64,000 nucleotides of DNA, from assembly GCF_000757485.1 (NCBI RefSeq), contig NZ_JPYO01000022.1:1-64000 (forward strand). Direction: 5' to 3'. A program made the position numbers and the translations under genes. Shown here one piece after another: positions 9,135 through 18,514 of this stretch. Each line of letters starts with the position of its first letter. Positions within the stretch are counted from its first letter, which is position 1. The notes under the pieces were generated by a model. The model did no database searches. It worked only from the letters and a program-made list of their open reading frames with translations, and was not told where the DNA came from. Source of the stretch: Achromobacter sp. RTa (GTDB lineage Bacteria > Pseudomonadota > Gammaproteobacteria > Burkholderiales > Burkholderiaceae_B).

Positions 9135-9548
9135 ATGTCCGACACCGCTGCCAAGCCACGTCCGCAGTTTCGCAATATTGGCATTGCGCAACTCGCCAGC
9201 TACCGCCTGCCCCTGGCCGGCAAGCTGTCCATCCTGCACCGCGTCAGCGGCGCGCTGCTGTTCCTCTGTCTTCCCTTGGTCATCCTGCCGCTGTTCGCGG
9301 CCAGCGTGGCCGCTCCGCAGACGTTCGCCGCCGTGGCCGCGTACGCCGGCAACCCGATCGTCAAGCTTGTCTTCCTGGTCCTGGTCTGGGGCTACCTGCA
9401 CCACTTCTGTGCCGGCATCCGCTACCTGCTGCTCGACCTGCACATCGGCATCGACAAGCTGTCGGCGAAGAAGAGCGCCGGCGTGGTTTTCGGGGTGAGC
9501 CTGGCTCTGACCCTGGTGTTCGCCCTCAAACTGTTCGGAGTGCTGTAA
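9135..9548 (+). CDS. sdhC: Succinate dehydrogenase cytochrome b556 subunit SdhC
   Basis: A 137-residue membrane anchor subunit of succinate:quinone oxidoreductase (complex II). It has three hydrophobic segments. The SILHRVSG motif near residue 35 contributes to quinone binding, and HHFCAGIRYLLLD around residue 85 contains the haem-ligand histidine region. Its last base is the first base of the sdhD ATG, so the two are translationally coupled. It is the first gene of sdhCDAB. Confidence 0.95.
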   Translation: MSDTAAKPRPQFRNIGIAQLASYRLPLAGKLSILHRVSGALLFLCLPLVILPLFAASVAAPQTFAAVAAYAGNPIVKLVFLVLVWGYLHHFCAGIRYLLLDLHIGIDKLSAKKSAGVVFGVSLALTLVFALKLFGVL

Positions 9549-9931
9549 TGGCCGACGTCAAAAACTACGGACCCAAGCGTCTGGTCGTGGGCGCCCACTA
9601 CGGCGTCATGGACTTCATCATCCAGCGCGTCACCGCCGTCATCATGGCCGTGTACACGCTGGTGCTGCTCATCGGCATCCTGATGATGCCGGCCTTCACG
9701 TACGAGCACTGGACCGCGCTGTTCAATTTCTACGTGGGCGTTCTTCCGGTCGGCCAGATCCTGGCCACCCTTGCATTCGTTGCGCTGGCCTGGCACGCCT
9801 GGATTGGCGTGCGCGACATCTGGATGGACTACGTCAAGTCGGTGGGCGTGCGCCTGCTGCTGCAAGTGCTGACGATCCTCTGGCTGGTCGGTTCGGTCGT
9901 TTACTTCGCGCAAATCCTCTGGAGCATTTAA
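9548..9931 (+). CDS. sdhD: Succinate dehydrogenase membrane anchor subunit SdhD
   Basis: A 127-residue hydrophobic subunit with three predicted membrane helices that, with SdhC, anchors the SdhAB catalytic dimer and binds haem b and quinone. Conserved features are GAHYGVMDFIIQRVTAV near the N-terminus and AWHAWIGVRDIWMDYVK around residues 82-98, which carries the likely haem-ligand histidine and the quinone-site aspartate. It overlaps sdhC by one base and ends three bases before the sdhA start. Confidence 0.94.
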   Translation: MADVKNYGPKRLVVGAHYGVMDFIIQRVTAVIMAVYTLVLLIGILMMPAFTYEHWTALFNFYVGVLPVGQILATLAFVALAWHAWIGVRDIWMDYVKSVGVRLLLQVLTILWLVGSVVYFAQILWSI

Positions 9932-9934
9932 GCC

Positions 9935-11713
9935 GTGGTCTCTGTCCTGAAATCCCTGCCGCGCCGCCAGTTTGATGTGGTGGTCGTCGGTGCCGGTGGA
10001 GCCGGCATGCGTTGTTCGCTGCAACTGTCCCAAGCGGGCCTGTCCGTTGCGGTGCTGTCCAAGGTGTTCCCCACGCGTTCGCACACGGTCGCCGCACAAG
10101 GCGGCGTGAGCGCCTCGCTGGGCAACATGAGCGAAGACAACTGGTACTGGCACATGTACGACACCGTCAAGGGGTCGGACTGGCTGGGCGACCAGGACGC
10201 CATCGAATTCATGTGCCGCGAAGCGCCGAATGCCGTGTACGAACTCGAACACTTCGGCATGCCCTTCGACCGCAACCCCGACGGCACCATCTACCAGCGT
10301 CCGTTCGGCGGCCACACCGCCAACTTCGGTGAAAAGCCGGTCCAGCGCGCCTGTGCCGCTGCCGACCGCACCGGCCACGCGCTGCTGCACACCCTCTACC
10401 AGCGCAACGTCGCCGCGCGCACCCAGTTCTTCGTCGAATGGATGGCGCTGGACCTGCTGCGCAACGAAGCCGGCGACGTCGTGGGCGTGACCGCCCTCGA
10501 AATGGAAACGGGCGAAATCTACATCCTGGAAGCCAAGACCACGGTGCTGGCCACCGGCGGCGCCGGCCGCATCTGGGCCGCTTCCACCAACGCCTTCATC
10601 AACACCGGTGACGGCCTGGGCATGGCCGCCCGCGCGGGCATCCCGCTGCAGGATATGGAATTCTGGCAATTCCACCCGACCGGCGTGGCCGGCGCCGGCG
10701 TGCTGATCACCGAAGGCGTGCGCGGCGAAGGCGGCATCCTGCTGAACAAGGATGGCGAACGCTTCATGGAGCGCTATGCGCCCACGCTGAAGGACCTGGC
10801 CCCGCGCGACTTCGTGTCCCGCTCGATGGACCAGGAAATCAAGGAAGGCCGCGGCTGCGGTCCCGACGGCAGCTACGTGGTCCTGAAGCTGGATCACCTG
10901 GGCGCCGACGTGATCAACAAGCGTCTGCCCTCGATCCGCGAAATCGCCATCAAGTTCGGCAACGTGGACCCGATCAAGGAACCGATCCCCGTCGTCCCGA
11001 CCATCCACTACCAGATGGGCGGCATCCCGGCCAACTACCACGGCCAGGTGCTGACGCGCGAAAACGGCGAGAACAAGATCGTCAACGGCCTGTACGCCAT
11101 CGGCGAGTGCGCCGCGGTGTCGGTGCACGGCGCCAACCGCCTGGGCACGAACTCGCTGCTGGACCTGATCGTGTTCGGCCGCGCCACCGGCAACCACATC
11201 GTGAATTCGCATCCGGAACGCCAGCACGCGCACCAGCCCGTGCCGGAACAAGCCGTCGAATTCTCGCTGGACCGCGTGAACAAGCTGGAATCGCGCACCT
11301 CCGGCGAAAAGACGCAGGACATCGGCAACGCCATCCGCTTCTCGATGCAGCGCCACTGCGGCGTGTTCCGCACGCTGGACCTGCTGAACGAAGGCGTGGA
11401 GCAGATCGAGGACCTGGCCAAGCAAGCCGAGAATATCTACTTCAAGGACAAGTCCAAGGTGTTCAACACCGCGCGCGTCGAGGCGCTGGAAATGGCCAAC
11501 ATGACCGAAGTGGCCCGCGCCACCATCAAGTCGGCCGCCAACCGCACCGAAAGCCGCGGCGCCCATGCGCTGAACGACCACCCGAACCGCGACGACGAGA
11601 ACTGGCTGAAGCACACGCTGTGGTACTCCGAAGGCAGCCGCCTGGACTACAAGCCCGTGCAGATGAAGCCGCTGACGGTCGAGTCCTTCCCGCCCAAGGC
11701 GCGTACCTTCTAA
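9935..11713 (+). CDS. sdhA: Succinate dehydrogenase flavoprotein subunit SdhA
   Basis: A 592-residue flavoprotein that oxidises succinate to fumarate, feeding the TCA cycle and the respiratory chain. It starts at a GTG three bases after sdhD. The dinucleotide-binding motif is VVVGAGGAGMR. The FAD-attachment histidine is in SHTVAAQGG, and active-site regions include FHPTG, the RGEGG loop and the C-terminal HGANRLGTNSLLDL flavin motif. The length matches E. coli SdhA (588). The next gene, sdhB, follows after 18 bases. Confidence 0.97.
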   Translation: MVSVLKSLPRRQFDVVVVGAGGAGMRCSLQLSQAGLSVAVLSKVFPTRSHTVAAQGGVSASLGNMSEDNWYWHMYDTVKGSDWLGDQDAIEFMCREAPNAVYELEHFGMPFDRNPDGTIYQRPFGGHTANFGEKPVQRACAAADRTGHALLHTLYQRNVAARTQFFVEWMALDLLRNEAGDVVGVTALEMETGEIYILEAKTTVLATGGAGRIWAASTNAFINTGDGLGMAARAGIPLQDMEFWQFHPTGVAGAGVLITEGVRGEGGILLNKDGERFMERYAPTLKDLAPRDFVSRSMDQEIKEGRGCGPDGSYVVLKLDHLGADVINKRLPSIREIAIKFGNVDPIKEPIPVVPTIHYQMGGIPANYHGQVLTRENGENKIVNGLYAIGECAAVSVHGANRLGTNSLLDLIVFGRATGNHIVNSHPERQHAHQPVPEQAVEFSLDRVNKLESRTSGEKTQDIGNAIRFSMQRHCGVFRTLDLLNEGVEQIEDLAKQAENIYFKDKSKVFNTARVEALEMANMTEVARATIKSAANRTESRGAHALNDHPNRDDENWLKHTLWYSEGSRLDYKPVQMKPLTVESFPPKARTF

Positions 11714-11731
11714 GTCCGGATAGAGCCTACT

Positions 11732-12448
11732 ATGAGCACCAAGAGAATCGTCAAGTTCGAAATCTACCGCTACGATCCGGACAAGGACGAGCGCCCCTAC
11801 ATGCAGAAGCTGGAAGTCGAACTCCAGCCTACCGACAAGATGCTGCTCGATGCGCTGGTGCGCATCAAGAACGACGTGGATGACAGCCTGGCCCTGCGCC
11901 GCTCGTGCCGTGAAGGCGTGTGCGGTTCGGACGCCATGAACATCAACGGCAAGAACGGCCTGGCCTGCACGACGAACCTGCGCGAGCTGAAGGAACCCAT
12001 CGTCCTGCGTCCGCTGCCCGGCCTGCCGGTGATCCGCGACCTGATCGTGGACATGACGCACTTCTTCAACCAGTACCACTCGATCCGCCCCTACCTCATC
12101 AACGACACGCCGCCGCCCGAGAAAGAGCGCCTGCAGTCGCCCGAGGCGCGCGAAGAGCTGGATGGCCTGTACGAGTGCATCCTGTGCGCGTGCTGTTCCA
12201 CTTCCTGCCCGTCGTTCTGGTGGAATCCGGACAAGTTCGTCGGCCCGGCCGGCCTGCTGCAAGCCTATCGCTTCATCGCCGACAGCCGCGACGAAGCCAC
12301 GGGTTCGCGCCTGGACAACCTGGACGATCCGTACCGCCTGTTCCGCTGCCACACCATCATGAACTGCGTCGACGTCTGTCCCAAGGGCCTGAACCCGACC
12401 AAGGCGATCGGCAAGATCAAGGAACTGTTGGTCCGCCGCACGGTCTAG
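11732..12448 (+). CDS. sdhB: Succinate dehydrogenase iron-sulphur subunit SdhB
   Basis: A 238-residue subunit that passes electrons from SdhA flavin to quinone through three iron-sulphur centres. Visible ligands are CREGVCGSD with a later NGLAC for the [2Fe-2S] centre, [12 protein letters not shown] for [4Fe-4S], and [17 protein letters not shown] for [3Fe-4S]. It is the last structural gene of sdhCDAB. A 181-base gap containing a GC-rich repeat separates it from sdhE, so the operon may be attenuated there. Confidence 0.97.
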   Translation: MSTKRIVKFEIYRYDPDKDERPYMQKLEVELQPTDKMLLDALVRIKNDVDDSLALRRSCREGVCGSDAMNINGKNGLACTTNLRELKEPIVLRPLPGLPVIRDLIVDMTHFFNQYHSIRPYLINDTPPPEKERLQSPEAREELDGLYECILCACCSTSCPSFWWNPDKFVGPAGLLQAYRFIADSRDEATGSRLDNLDDPYRLFRCHTIMNCVDVCPKGLNPTKAIGKIKELLVRRTV

Positions 12449-12537
12449 TTTCAAGCGGTATTTTTATCGCCGCCCCTCCGGAGTTTGGCCCTTCCGGAGG
12501 GAGCAAGCCCGCCAGGCGGCGTGGTCCGGATGCGTTT

Positions 12538-12611
12538 GCCGCCGGGCCGCCCCAAGGCAATACGCCCCCTCGGGGGACGGAAAGCCCGCATGGCGGGCGC
12601 GGCGTGGGGGC
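12538..12611. repeat. GC-rich intergenic repeat between sdhB and sdhE
   Basis: This is a diverged copy of the element at 127-201: GGGCCGCCCCAAGG, CCCCCTCGGGGG, a GCCCGC/GCGGGC pair and GCGTGGGGGC. The outer GCCCCC and GGGGGC blocks can form a long-range stem, and here TTTTATT follows directly, so the repeat could act as a terminator or attenuator inside the sdh-gltA gene string. Confidence 0.7.
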
Positions 12612-12629
12612 TTTTATTAAGGTGTAACG

Positions 12630-12890
12630 ATGAGCAGGCTTACTGAACTAGAGCGGGCACGTCTGCGTTGGCGGGCGCGTCGCGGTCTGCTCGAAAACGA
12701 CTTGATCATCACCCGGTATCTGGACGCCCACGAGGCCGAGCTTACCGATGATGACGTAGCCGCATTGACGCAGCTTTTCGAATTGGGAGACAACGACCTG
12801 CTCGACCTGCTGCTGGCCCGCAAGGAGCTCGAAGGCGAGCTGGACACGCCCAGGCTCCGCGGCATTATTGGCCAGATGCGCGCGCTCTGA
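12630..12890 (+). CDS. sdhE: FAD assembly factor SdhE
   Basis: An 86-residue small cytoplasmic protein of the SdhE (YgfY/SDHAF2) family, which promotes covalent attachment of FAD to SdhA. The family signature RGLLENDLI lies at about residues 18-26 (RGxxExD pattern), followed by an acidic region (DDDVAALTQLFELGDNDLLDLL). The usual length is 80-95 residues. Its place between sdhCDAB and gltA is the common betaproteobacterial arrangement. It ends 19 bases before the gltA start. Confidence 0.93.
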   Translation: MSRLTELERARLRWRARRGLLENDLIITRYLDAHEAELTDDDVAALTQLFELGDNDLLDLLLARKELEGELDTPRLRGIIGQMRAL

Positions 12891-12909
12891 TTAATTGAGA
12901 GGAAAAAAC

Positions 12910-14220
12910 ATGAACCTGTCTGACAAAAAAGCCACGCTATCCTTCTCGGATGGCAGCGCCCCCATTGAGTTCCCTGTCTACAAGGGCACGGTCGGTCCGG
13001 ATGTGATCGACATCCGCAAGCTTTACGGCCAGACGGGCATGTTCACGTTTGACCCGGGCTTCATGTCCACCGCCGCCTGCGAATCGGGCATCACGTACAT
13101 CGACGGCGACAAGGGCGAACTGCTGTACCGCGGCTTCCCCATCGAGCAGCTGGCCGTGAACTGCGACTTCATGGACATCTGCTACCTGATCCTGAACGGC
13201 GAACTGCCCAACAAGGACCAGAAGGCCGATTTCGACTCGCAAGTCACCCATCACACGATGGTGAACGAGCAGCTGCATTTCTTCCTGCGCGGCTTCCGCC
13301 GCGACGCGCACCCGATGGCCGTCCTGACGGGCCTGGTCGGCGCGCTGTCCGCGTTCTACCACGACTCCACCGACATCACGAACCCGCAGCACCGCCACAT
13401 CTCGGCCATCCGCCTGATCGCCAAGATGCCGACGCTGGTCGCGATGGCCTACAAGTACTCGCAAGGCCAGCCCTTCATCTACCCGCAGAACGACCTGTCC
13501 TACACGGGCAACTTCCTGCGCATGATGTTCGCCACGCCGTGCGAAGACTACAAGGTGAATGAAGTCGTCGAACGCGCGCTGGACCGCATCTTCATCCTGC
13601 ACGCCGACCACGAGCAAAACGCCTCGACCTCGACCGTGCGCCTGTGCGGCTCGTCGGGCACCAACCCCTTCGCCGCCATCTCGGCCGGCGTGGCTTGCCT
13701 GTGGGGCCCGGCCCACGGCGGCGCCAACGAAGCTTGCCTGCAGATGCTGGAAGACCTGCAAGCCAACGGCGGCATCGCCAAGGTCGGCGAGTTCATGGAG
13801 AAGGTCAAGGACAAGAACTCGGGCGTGCGCCTGATGGGCTTTGGCCACCGCGTCTACAAGAACTACGACCCGCGCGCCAAGCTGATGCAGGAAACCTGCA
13901 AGGAAGTGCTCTCGGCCCTGGGCCTGGAAAACGACCCGCTGTTCAAGCTGGCCATGGAACTGGAACGCATCGCCCTGGAAGATCCGTACTTCGTGCAGCG
14001 CAAGCTGTACCCGAACGTGGACTTCTACTCGGGCATCGTGCAGCGCGCCATCGGCATCCCGACCTCGCTGTTCACGGCCATCTTCGCGCTGGCTCGCACG
14101 GTGGGCTGGATCGCCCAGTGGAACGAAATGCTGTCGGATCCCGATTACAAGATCGGCCGTCCGCGTCAGCTGTTCACGGGTTCGGTCACGCGCGACGTGC
14201 CCCCGATGGACAAGCGTTGA
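12910..14220 (+). CDS. gltA: Citrate synthase (type II, GltA)
   Basis: A 436-residue hexameric-type citrate synthase that condenses acetyl-CoA and oxaloacetate. The active-site histidines and acid are seen in [22 protein letters not shown] and [25 protein letters not shown] ribosome site supports the ATG at 12910 over an in-frame start 15 bases upstream. The N-terminal NADH-type regulatory domain ([18 protein letters not shown]) is present, unlike in PrpC. The gene closes the sdh cluster and is followed by a strong terminator. Confidence 0.96.
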   Translation: MNLSDKKATLSFSDGSAPIEFPVYKGTVGPDVIDIRKLYGQTGMFTFDPGFMSTAACESGITYIDGDKGELLYRGFPIEQLAVNCDFMDICYLILNGELPNKDQKADFDSQVTHHTMVNEQLHFFLRGFRRDAHPMAVLTGLVGALSAFYHDSTDITNPQHRHISAIRLIAKMPTLVAMAYKYSQGQPFIYPQNDLSYTGNFLRMMFATPCEDYKVNEVVERALDRIFILHADHEQNASTSTVRLCGSSGTNPFAAISAGVACLWGPAHGGANEACLQMLEDLQANGGIAKVGEFMEKVKDKNSGVRLMGFGHRVYKNYDPRAKLMQETCKEVLSALGLENDPLFKLAMELERIALEDPYFVQRKLYPNVDFYSGIVQRAIGIPTSLFTAIFALARTVGWIAQWNEMLSDPDYKIGRPRQLFTGSVTRDVPPMDKR

Positions 14221-14237
14221 TACGCTAGTCCGCACCG

Positions 14238-14271
14238 AACAAACCCGCCCTTGTGGCGGGTTTGTTTTTTT
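14238..14271 (+). terminator. Strong Rho-independent terminator after gltA
   Basis: AACAAACCCGCC and GGCGGGTTTGTT form a 12-bp stem around a 5-base loop, and the T run continues (TTTTTTT). It starts 18 bases after the gltA stop and closes the sdh-gltA unit. Confidence 0.92.
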
Positions 14272-14509
14272 GCGGGCACAGTCCGCCCCCGCCCCCCTCT
14301 GGAAGCGGAGAAGCCCCAGTCGGAGAATCCGATAGGGCAACGGGTAAATACCAATTCAAAGGCAGTTGCCTTTTGGCAGAATCTTCGGGACAAAGCGGGG
14401 GGCGAACTCCCCGCCCGGCAGCACGCAAGGAGCAGCAGGCAGCAGATCGATAAGCCGTATTACCGCAAAATCCGTGTCAATCTCTGGCACTGGCCCCGCC
14501 GGAGGGGAA

Positions 14510-15457
14510 ATGAAGCTGAACTATTCGACCGAGAAGGTGAGTGAGCGCCAGCGGCCCGAGTACTGGAACGAAGTCGTCTGCAAACACTGCGTGCAGGCCG
14601 ACAGCACCATCGACAGCTCAGGCAGTTTCATCGGCAAGTACGCCGCCAAGTCGATCGACCAGATCGAGATATCGCGGATGTCTTCTCCTCGCCATGTATG
14701 GCAGCGCGCAGCCAGGCACGTGCGCAAGGATGCTAACGAAGCGTTTCTGTTGACGCTGATGGAGTCCGGAACCGGCCATCTGTCGCAATCGGGCCGTTCC
14801 ACGCAAATCAACAATGGGGACATCGCGCTGTACGACGCCGAGCGCCTGTTCACCTACGATATGACGCCCGAGTCGGTCTTGCTGCTGCGCATTCCTCGCA
14901 AGCAATTGCTGTATCGCGCGCCGCTGGCGGAACGCTATACAGCCATGCGCTTCATGCCGGACAAGCCCATCACCGGCTTGCTGTTCCACACGATCCGGTC
15001 CGCCGCCGACATCAATTTTTCCGAAGATCTGCCTCCCGGCGTGCAAACCCAGTTTGCGGCGTCCTTGCTCGACTTGCTGGCGGCGACGATCCAGATGCAG
15101 ATGGCAGGCACCGACTCGGCCGCCAGCGAACGCGAGAAACTGCTCGGAAACGCCAAGCAGTACGTGGAGTCCCACCTGGACGATCCCCAGCTTACGGTGG
15201 ACCGGATCGCCGTCGCCCTGCGAGTGTCGGAGCGCACGCTCACCCGCATGTTCGCCGAGAGCGGCACCACGCCCATGCGCTGGGTCTGGCAACGGCGGCT
15301 CGAAGCCGCCTATTGTTCGCTGAAAGAGGGCAGGGCGCGCCAGGTGACCGAGGCGGCGTTCCGTAATGGATTCAACGACGTTTCGCATTTCAGCCGCATC
15401 TTCAAGCTCTGCTACGGCCATTCGCCCAAAGACCTGCTGAATAGAACACGGCGCTGA
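14510..15457 (+). CDS. AraC-family transcriptional regulator
   Basis: A 315-residue regulator. The C-terminal 100 residues hold the double helix-turn-helix (LTVDRIAVALRVSERTLTRMFAESG, then VTEAAFRNGFNDVSHFSRIFK). The N-terminal 200 residues resemble the AraC-binding-like sensor domain (PF14525) found in regulators of nitrile, amide and aromatic catabolism. An excellent GGAGGGGAA ribosome site precedes the ATG at 14510; a longer in-frame start lacks one. A terminator at 15472-15517 makes it a separate transcript, but it reads towards the amidase/ABC cluster and is its likely activator (inference). Confidence 0.87.
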   Translation: MKLNYSTEKVSERQRPEYWNEVVCKHCVQADSTIDSSGSFIGKYAAKSIDQIEISRMSSPRHVWQRAARHVRKDANEAFLLTLMESGTGHLSQSGRSTQINNGDIALYDAERLFTYDMTPESVLLLRIPRKQLLYRAPLAERYTAMRFMPDKPITGLLFHTIRSAADINFSEDLPPGVQTQFAASLLDLLAATIQMQMAGTDSAASEREKLLGNAKQYVESHLDDPQLTVDRIAVALRVSERTLTRMFAESGTTPMRWVWQRRLEAAYCSLKEGRARQVTEAAFRNGFNDVSHFSRIFKLCYGHSPKDLLNRTRR

Positions 15458-15471
15458 GCGGCGCCAGTCCG

Positions 15472-15517
15472 GCAGTCAGCTGGAGCCAGTCAAGGGAGCC
15501 AGCTGGCTGCTTTTTTT
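15472..15517 (+). terminator. Terminator after the AraC-type gene
   Basis: GCAGTCAGCTGG and CCAGCTGGCTGC pair at 11 of 12 positions around a 15-base loop, and seven T follow at 15511-15517. It begins 15 bases after the stop codon and separates the regulator from the amidase unit. Confidence 0.8.
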
Positions 15518-15696
15518 CCATTTCCGATTCCGCGCTCGGAAGGCGTGGCTGTCACAGTCAAGTCTGCTGGCGGTCACGAACAAGAAACCGTCCGGCACGC
15601 GCCGTAATCTGCCTTCAGACACGCATCAGGCTATTTCAAGCCGCTCAAGACGACAGCGTCTGGCGGTTTCTGTCGGTTGACGTCAAGGAGGACGGA

Positions 15697-17112
15697 ATGA
15701 ATCACGATGATCTGCACTACATGGGACTGCGCGAAATCGGCAAGGCCATTCAATCCGGCGAGGTCTCTTCCGAAACGGTCACTGAGCGGCAGTTCGAACG
15801 CATCGACAGATTGGACGGCCGTCTCAAGAGCTACGTCCTGCTCATGAAGGACGGGGCGATGGCGGCGGCCCGCCAGGCGGACCGGGAGATCGCCCAGGGC
15901 CAGGTGCGGGGCCCATTGCACGGGGTGCCCGTGGCCGTGAAAGACCTGTGCTGGACCGCTGACGCGCCGACGGCGTTTGGAACGACGGTCTACCGGGAGT
16001 TTCAATCCCATGAAGACGGCACGGTGGTGAAACGCTTGCGGGAAGCCGGCTCCGTCCTGCTGGGCAAGGTCCAGCTGACCGAGGGCGCGCTCACCGACCA
16101 CCATCCGGATGTCGATCCGCCCGTCAACCCCTGGAATCCCGCGCATTGGACCGGCGTGTCTTCCAGCGGGTCGGGCGTGGCGCCGGCGGCCGGGCTTTGC
16201 TACGGCGCGATCGGCACCGATACCGGCGGTTCGATCCGCTTCCCTTCCGCGGCTTGCGGACTGTCCGGGATCAAACCGACCTGGGGGCGCGTCAGCCGCT
16301 ATGGCGCGTTCGAACTGGCGGCGTCGCTGGATCACCTGGGGCCGATGACGCGCAGCGCGGAGGATTCGGCCGCGATGCTGCAGGCTATCGCGGGTGCCGA
16401 CGAGAACGATCCGACGGCCAGCCAGTCGCCGGTTCCCGACTATCTGAGCGAGATGGAGCGGGGCGTCAAGGGGCTGCGCATCGGCGTCGATTCCCGGTGG
16501 AACCATGACGATGTCGATGCGCCGACGCGCAAGATGATGGACGAAGCCGTTGCCGTAATGGCGAAGCTGGGCGCGGAGATCGTCGAGGTCAAGGCGCCGG
16601 ATGCGGCCGACGTGCAGCGCAACTGGTTCAACCTGTGCAGCGTCGAAGCGGCCGTGGCCCATGAAGAAACCTATGCGCGGCACAAGAGCTCCTACGGTCC
16701 GGCGTTGGCCAACCTGATCGAGATGGGCATGGCCCAGAGCGGCATCGACTACCAGAAAATCCTGCTGCAGCGCGCCGCGTACACGGGCAAGATGCGGGCC
16801 TTGATGCAAACAGTGGACGTGCTGTTGATTCCCACCACGCCGATCGCCTCGCCGACGGTGGCGCAAATGCACGTCACCGGCCAGGCGTATGTGGACATCT
16901 GGTTCGCCATGATGCGATACACGGCTCCGCTGGACATGGCGGGCGTGCCCACCATTACCTTGCCCGGCGGCTTCCTCGACGGGGCCGGCACGCCGATCGG
17001 CTTCCAGTTCGTGGGCGCCGATTTTCGTGAAGACCTGATCGTGCGCGCCGCGCATGCGTATCAGCAAATGACGGATTGGCATCGCAGGCATCCCGACCTG
17101 GCGGGTGCCTGA
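15697..17112 (+). CDS. Amidase-signature-family hydrolase
   Basis: A 471-residue cytoplasmic amidase-signature enzyme that hydrolyses a carboxamide to acid and ammonia. The Ser-cisSer-Lys triad is visible: Lys82 in VAVKDL, cis-Ser155 in GVSSSGSG and nucleophile Ser179 in TDTGGSIRFPSA, with the same 24-residue serine spacing as GatA. An AAGGAGG ribosome site precedes the ATG. It is not the tRNA amidotransferase GatA, since no gatB or gatC is nearby. It heads a same-strand unit with an ABC importer, so the substrate is probably an imported amide. The specificity cannot be read from the sequence. Confidence 0.9.
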   Translation: MNHDDLHYMGLREIGKAIQSGEVSSETVTERQFERIDRLDGRLKSYVLLMKDGAMAAARQADREIAQGQVRGPLHGVPVAVKDLCWTADAPTAFGTTVYREFQSHEDGTVVKRLREAGSVLLGKVQLTEGALTDHHPDVDPPVNPWNPAHWTGVSSSGSGVAPAAGLCYGAIGTDTGGSIRFPSAACGLSGIKPTWGRVSRYGAFELAASLDHLGPMTRSAEDSAAMLQAIAGADENDPTASQSPVPDYLSEMERGVKGLRIGVDSRWNHDDVDAPTRKMMDEAVAVMAKLGAEIVEVKAPDAADVQRNWFNLCSVEAAVAHEETYARHKSSYGPALANLIEMGMAQSGIDYQKILLQRAAYTGKMRALMQTVDVLLIPTTPIASPTVAQMHVTGQAYVDIWFAMMRYTAPLDMAGVPTITLPGGFLDGAGTPIGFQFVGADFREDLIVRAAHAYQQMTDWHRRHPDLAGA

Positions 17113-17202
17113 GCGGGCGCGCGTCGGCGTCGGGCCGGATCGCAGCGGTAGGATCGCCGCCGGCGGAGGCGCCGGCGCGGACAATTCAACGAAGGAGTGT
17201 CC

Positions 17203-18441
17203 ATGTCCCTCAATCGACGGGGTTTCATCAAAACCGCGGCGGGCGTGCTCGCGTACGCCAGCAGCTTCGATCTGCTTGCGCAGGCGCAAATTGATTCGTC
17301 CAAGCCGATCAAGGTGGCCAACCTGCTGGACAAGACCGGCGTCTTGAACAACTACTGCCTGAAGCAGATCAAGGCGGTAGCCATGGCGGCCGACGAAATC
17401 AATGCGTCAGGCGGTTTGCTGGGCCGGAAAGTGGAGGTCAATTTCTACGATACCCAGTCCAGCAACCGGCTCTATTCGCAATACGCGACCCAGGCATTCG
17501 TCCGCGACAAGGCCGACGTCATCCACGGCGCCGTCGCCAGTTCCGCGCGCGAGGTGGTCAGGCCGATCGTGCAGCGCTTCAAGGGGCTGTACTTCTACAA
17601 CGCCCTGTACGAAGGCGGCGTGTGCGATCGCCGCCACGTGTGCCCCGGTATGGTGCCGGGGCAGGAGCTGGATCCGCTGGTCGACTATGTGATCAAGGAG
17701 CGCAACGCCAAGACGCACTACATCCTGGCTGCCGACTACAACTATGGCCAGATCACCAGCAAGTGGCTGCAGAAGTTCATCCGGGAAAAGGGCGGCAAGG
17801 ACGTGGCCGTCGAGTTCTTTCCCCTGGACGTGACCAACTTCGCGCCCGCGCTCAGCCGCATCCAGGCAGCCAAGCCCGATGCTGTGTGGTCCGCCCTGGT
17901 CGGCGATGCCCACATGAGCTTCTACCGCCAGTTCGAATCGACCATAGGAAAGAAGAACATGACGCTGGTCGGCACGGTATACGGCGCCGCGAGGGAGAAC
18001 TCCATGCTCAGCGCGCAGGAGAACGACGGCACCATCATCGCCGCGTCCTTCATCGACACTCTGCCCACCGATGCAGCCAGGAAATTCGTGAAGCGCTTCG
18101 CGGACTTCACCGGCGAATCTGACTACATCGGCGAGTATGGGGAATACGGCTACCGCGGCATGATGCTGTGGGCCGAAGCCGTCCGGCGCGCCGGCAGCGT
18201 GGAGCCGGACAAGGTTATCGCCGCGTTGCCGGGAACCCGGTATGACGGTCCAGGCGGACTGTATTCCATCGATGAGCAGTCAAATCACGTCATCATGGAT
18301 ATCCATATCGCCGTCGGCAACAAGGACAAGGGCTTCGACGTCGTCAAGTCGTTTCCCCAGCGCCAGCCCACCGATACGCAGGCGGTATGCGACCTGAGGC
18401 GCAACCCCGACGATACCAAGCAATACGAGCCCAAGCTCTAG
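17203..18441 (+). CDS. Urea/amide-type ABC transporter substrate-binding protein
   Basis: A 412-residue periplasmic binding protein of the UrtA/FmdD/AmiC type (Peripla_BP_5). The N-terminus has a twin-arginine-like signal, NRRGFIKTAAG, with a hydrophobic stretch and a possible cleavage site after LLAQA, suggesting Tat export. The core shows DEINASGGLLGRKVE, LYFYNALYEGG (compare the UrtA pattern YPVQYEG) and YGYRGMMLWAEAVRRAGS. GAAGGAG six bases upstream supports the ATG at 17203 over the GTG at 17197. It follows the amidase by 90 bases and precedes the permeases. The ligand is likely a small amide or urea-like compound. Confidence 0.88.
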   Translation: MSLNRRGFIKTAAGVLAYASSFDLLAQAQIDSSKPIKVANLLDKTGVLNNYCLKQIKAVAMAADEINASGGLLGRKVEVNFYDTQSSNRLYSQYATQAFVRDKADVIHGAVASSAREVVRPIVQRFKGLYFYNALYEGGVCDRRHVCPGMVPGQELDPLVDYVIKERNAKTHYILAADYNYGQITSKWLQKFIREKGGKDVAVEFFPLDVTNFAPALSRIQAAKPDAVWSALVGDAHMSFYRQFESTIGKKNMTLVGTVYGAARENSMLSAQENDGTIIAASFIDTLPTDAARKFVKRFADFTGESDYIGEYGEYGYRGMMLWAEAVRRAGSVEPDKVIAALPGTRYDGPGGLYSIDEQSNHVIMDIHIAVGNKDKGFDVVKSFPQRQPTDTQAVCDLRRNPDDTKQYEPKL

Positions 18442-18514
18442 ATGCCGGGAGTGCCGGCGCCGCCGCTGCGCTGACGGCCCTGGCGGACCTCAACCATCAG
18501 CTTCGGAGAGCCGC

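Noticed and set aside
9422..12454. 1010-codon minus-strand open frame opposite sdhC-sdhB
   Set aside because: It covers the well-supported sdh genes in antisense. Its product has no domain, and such long antisense frames are expected at high G+C.
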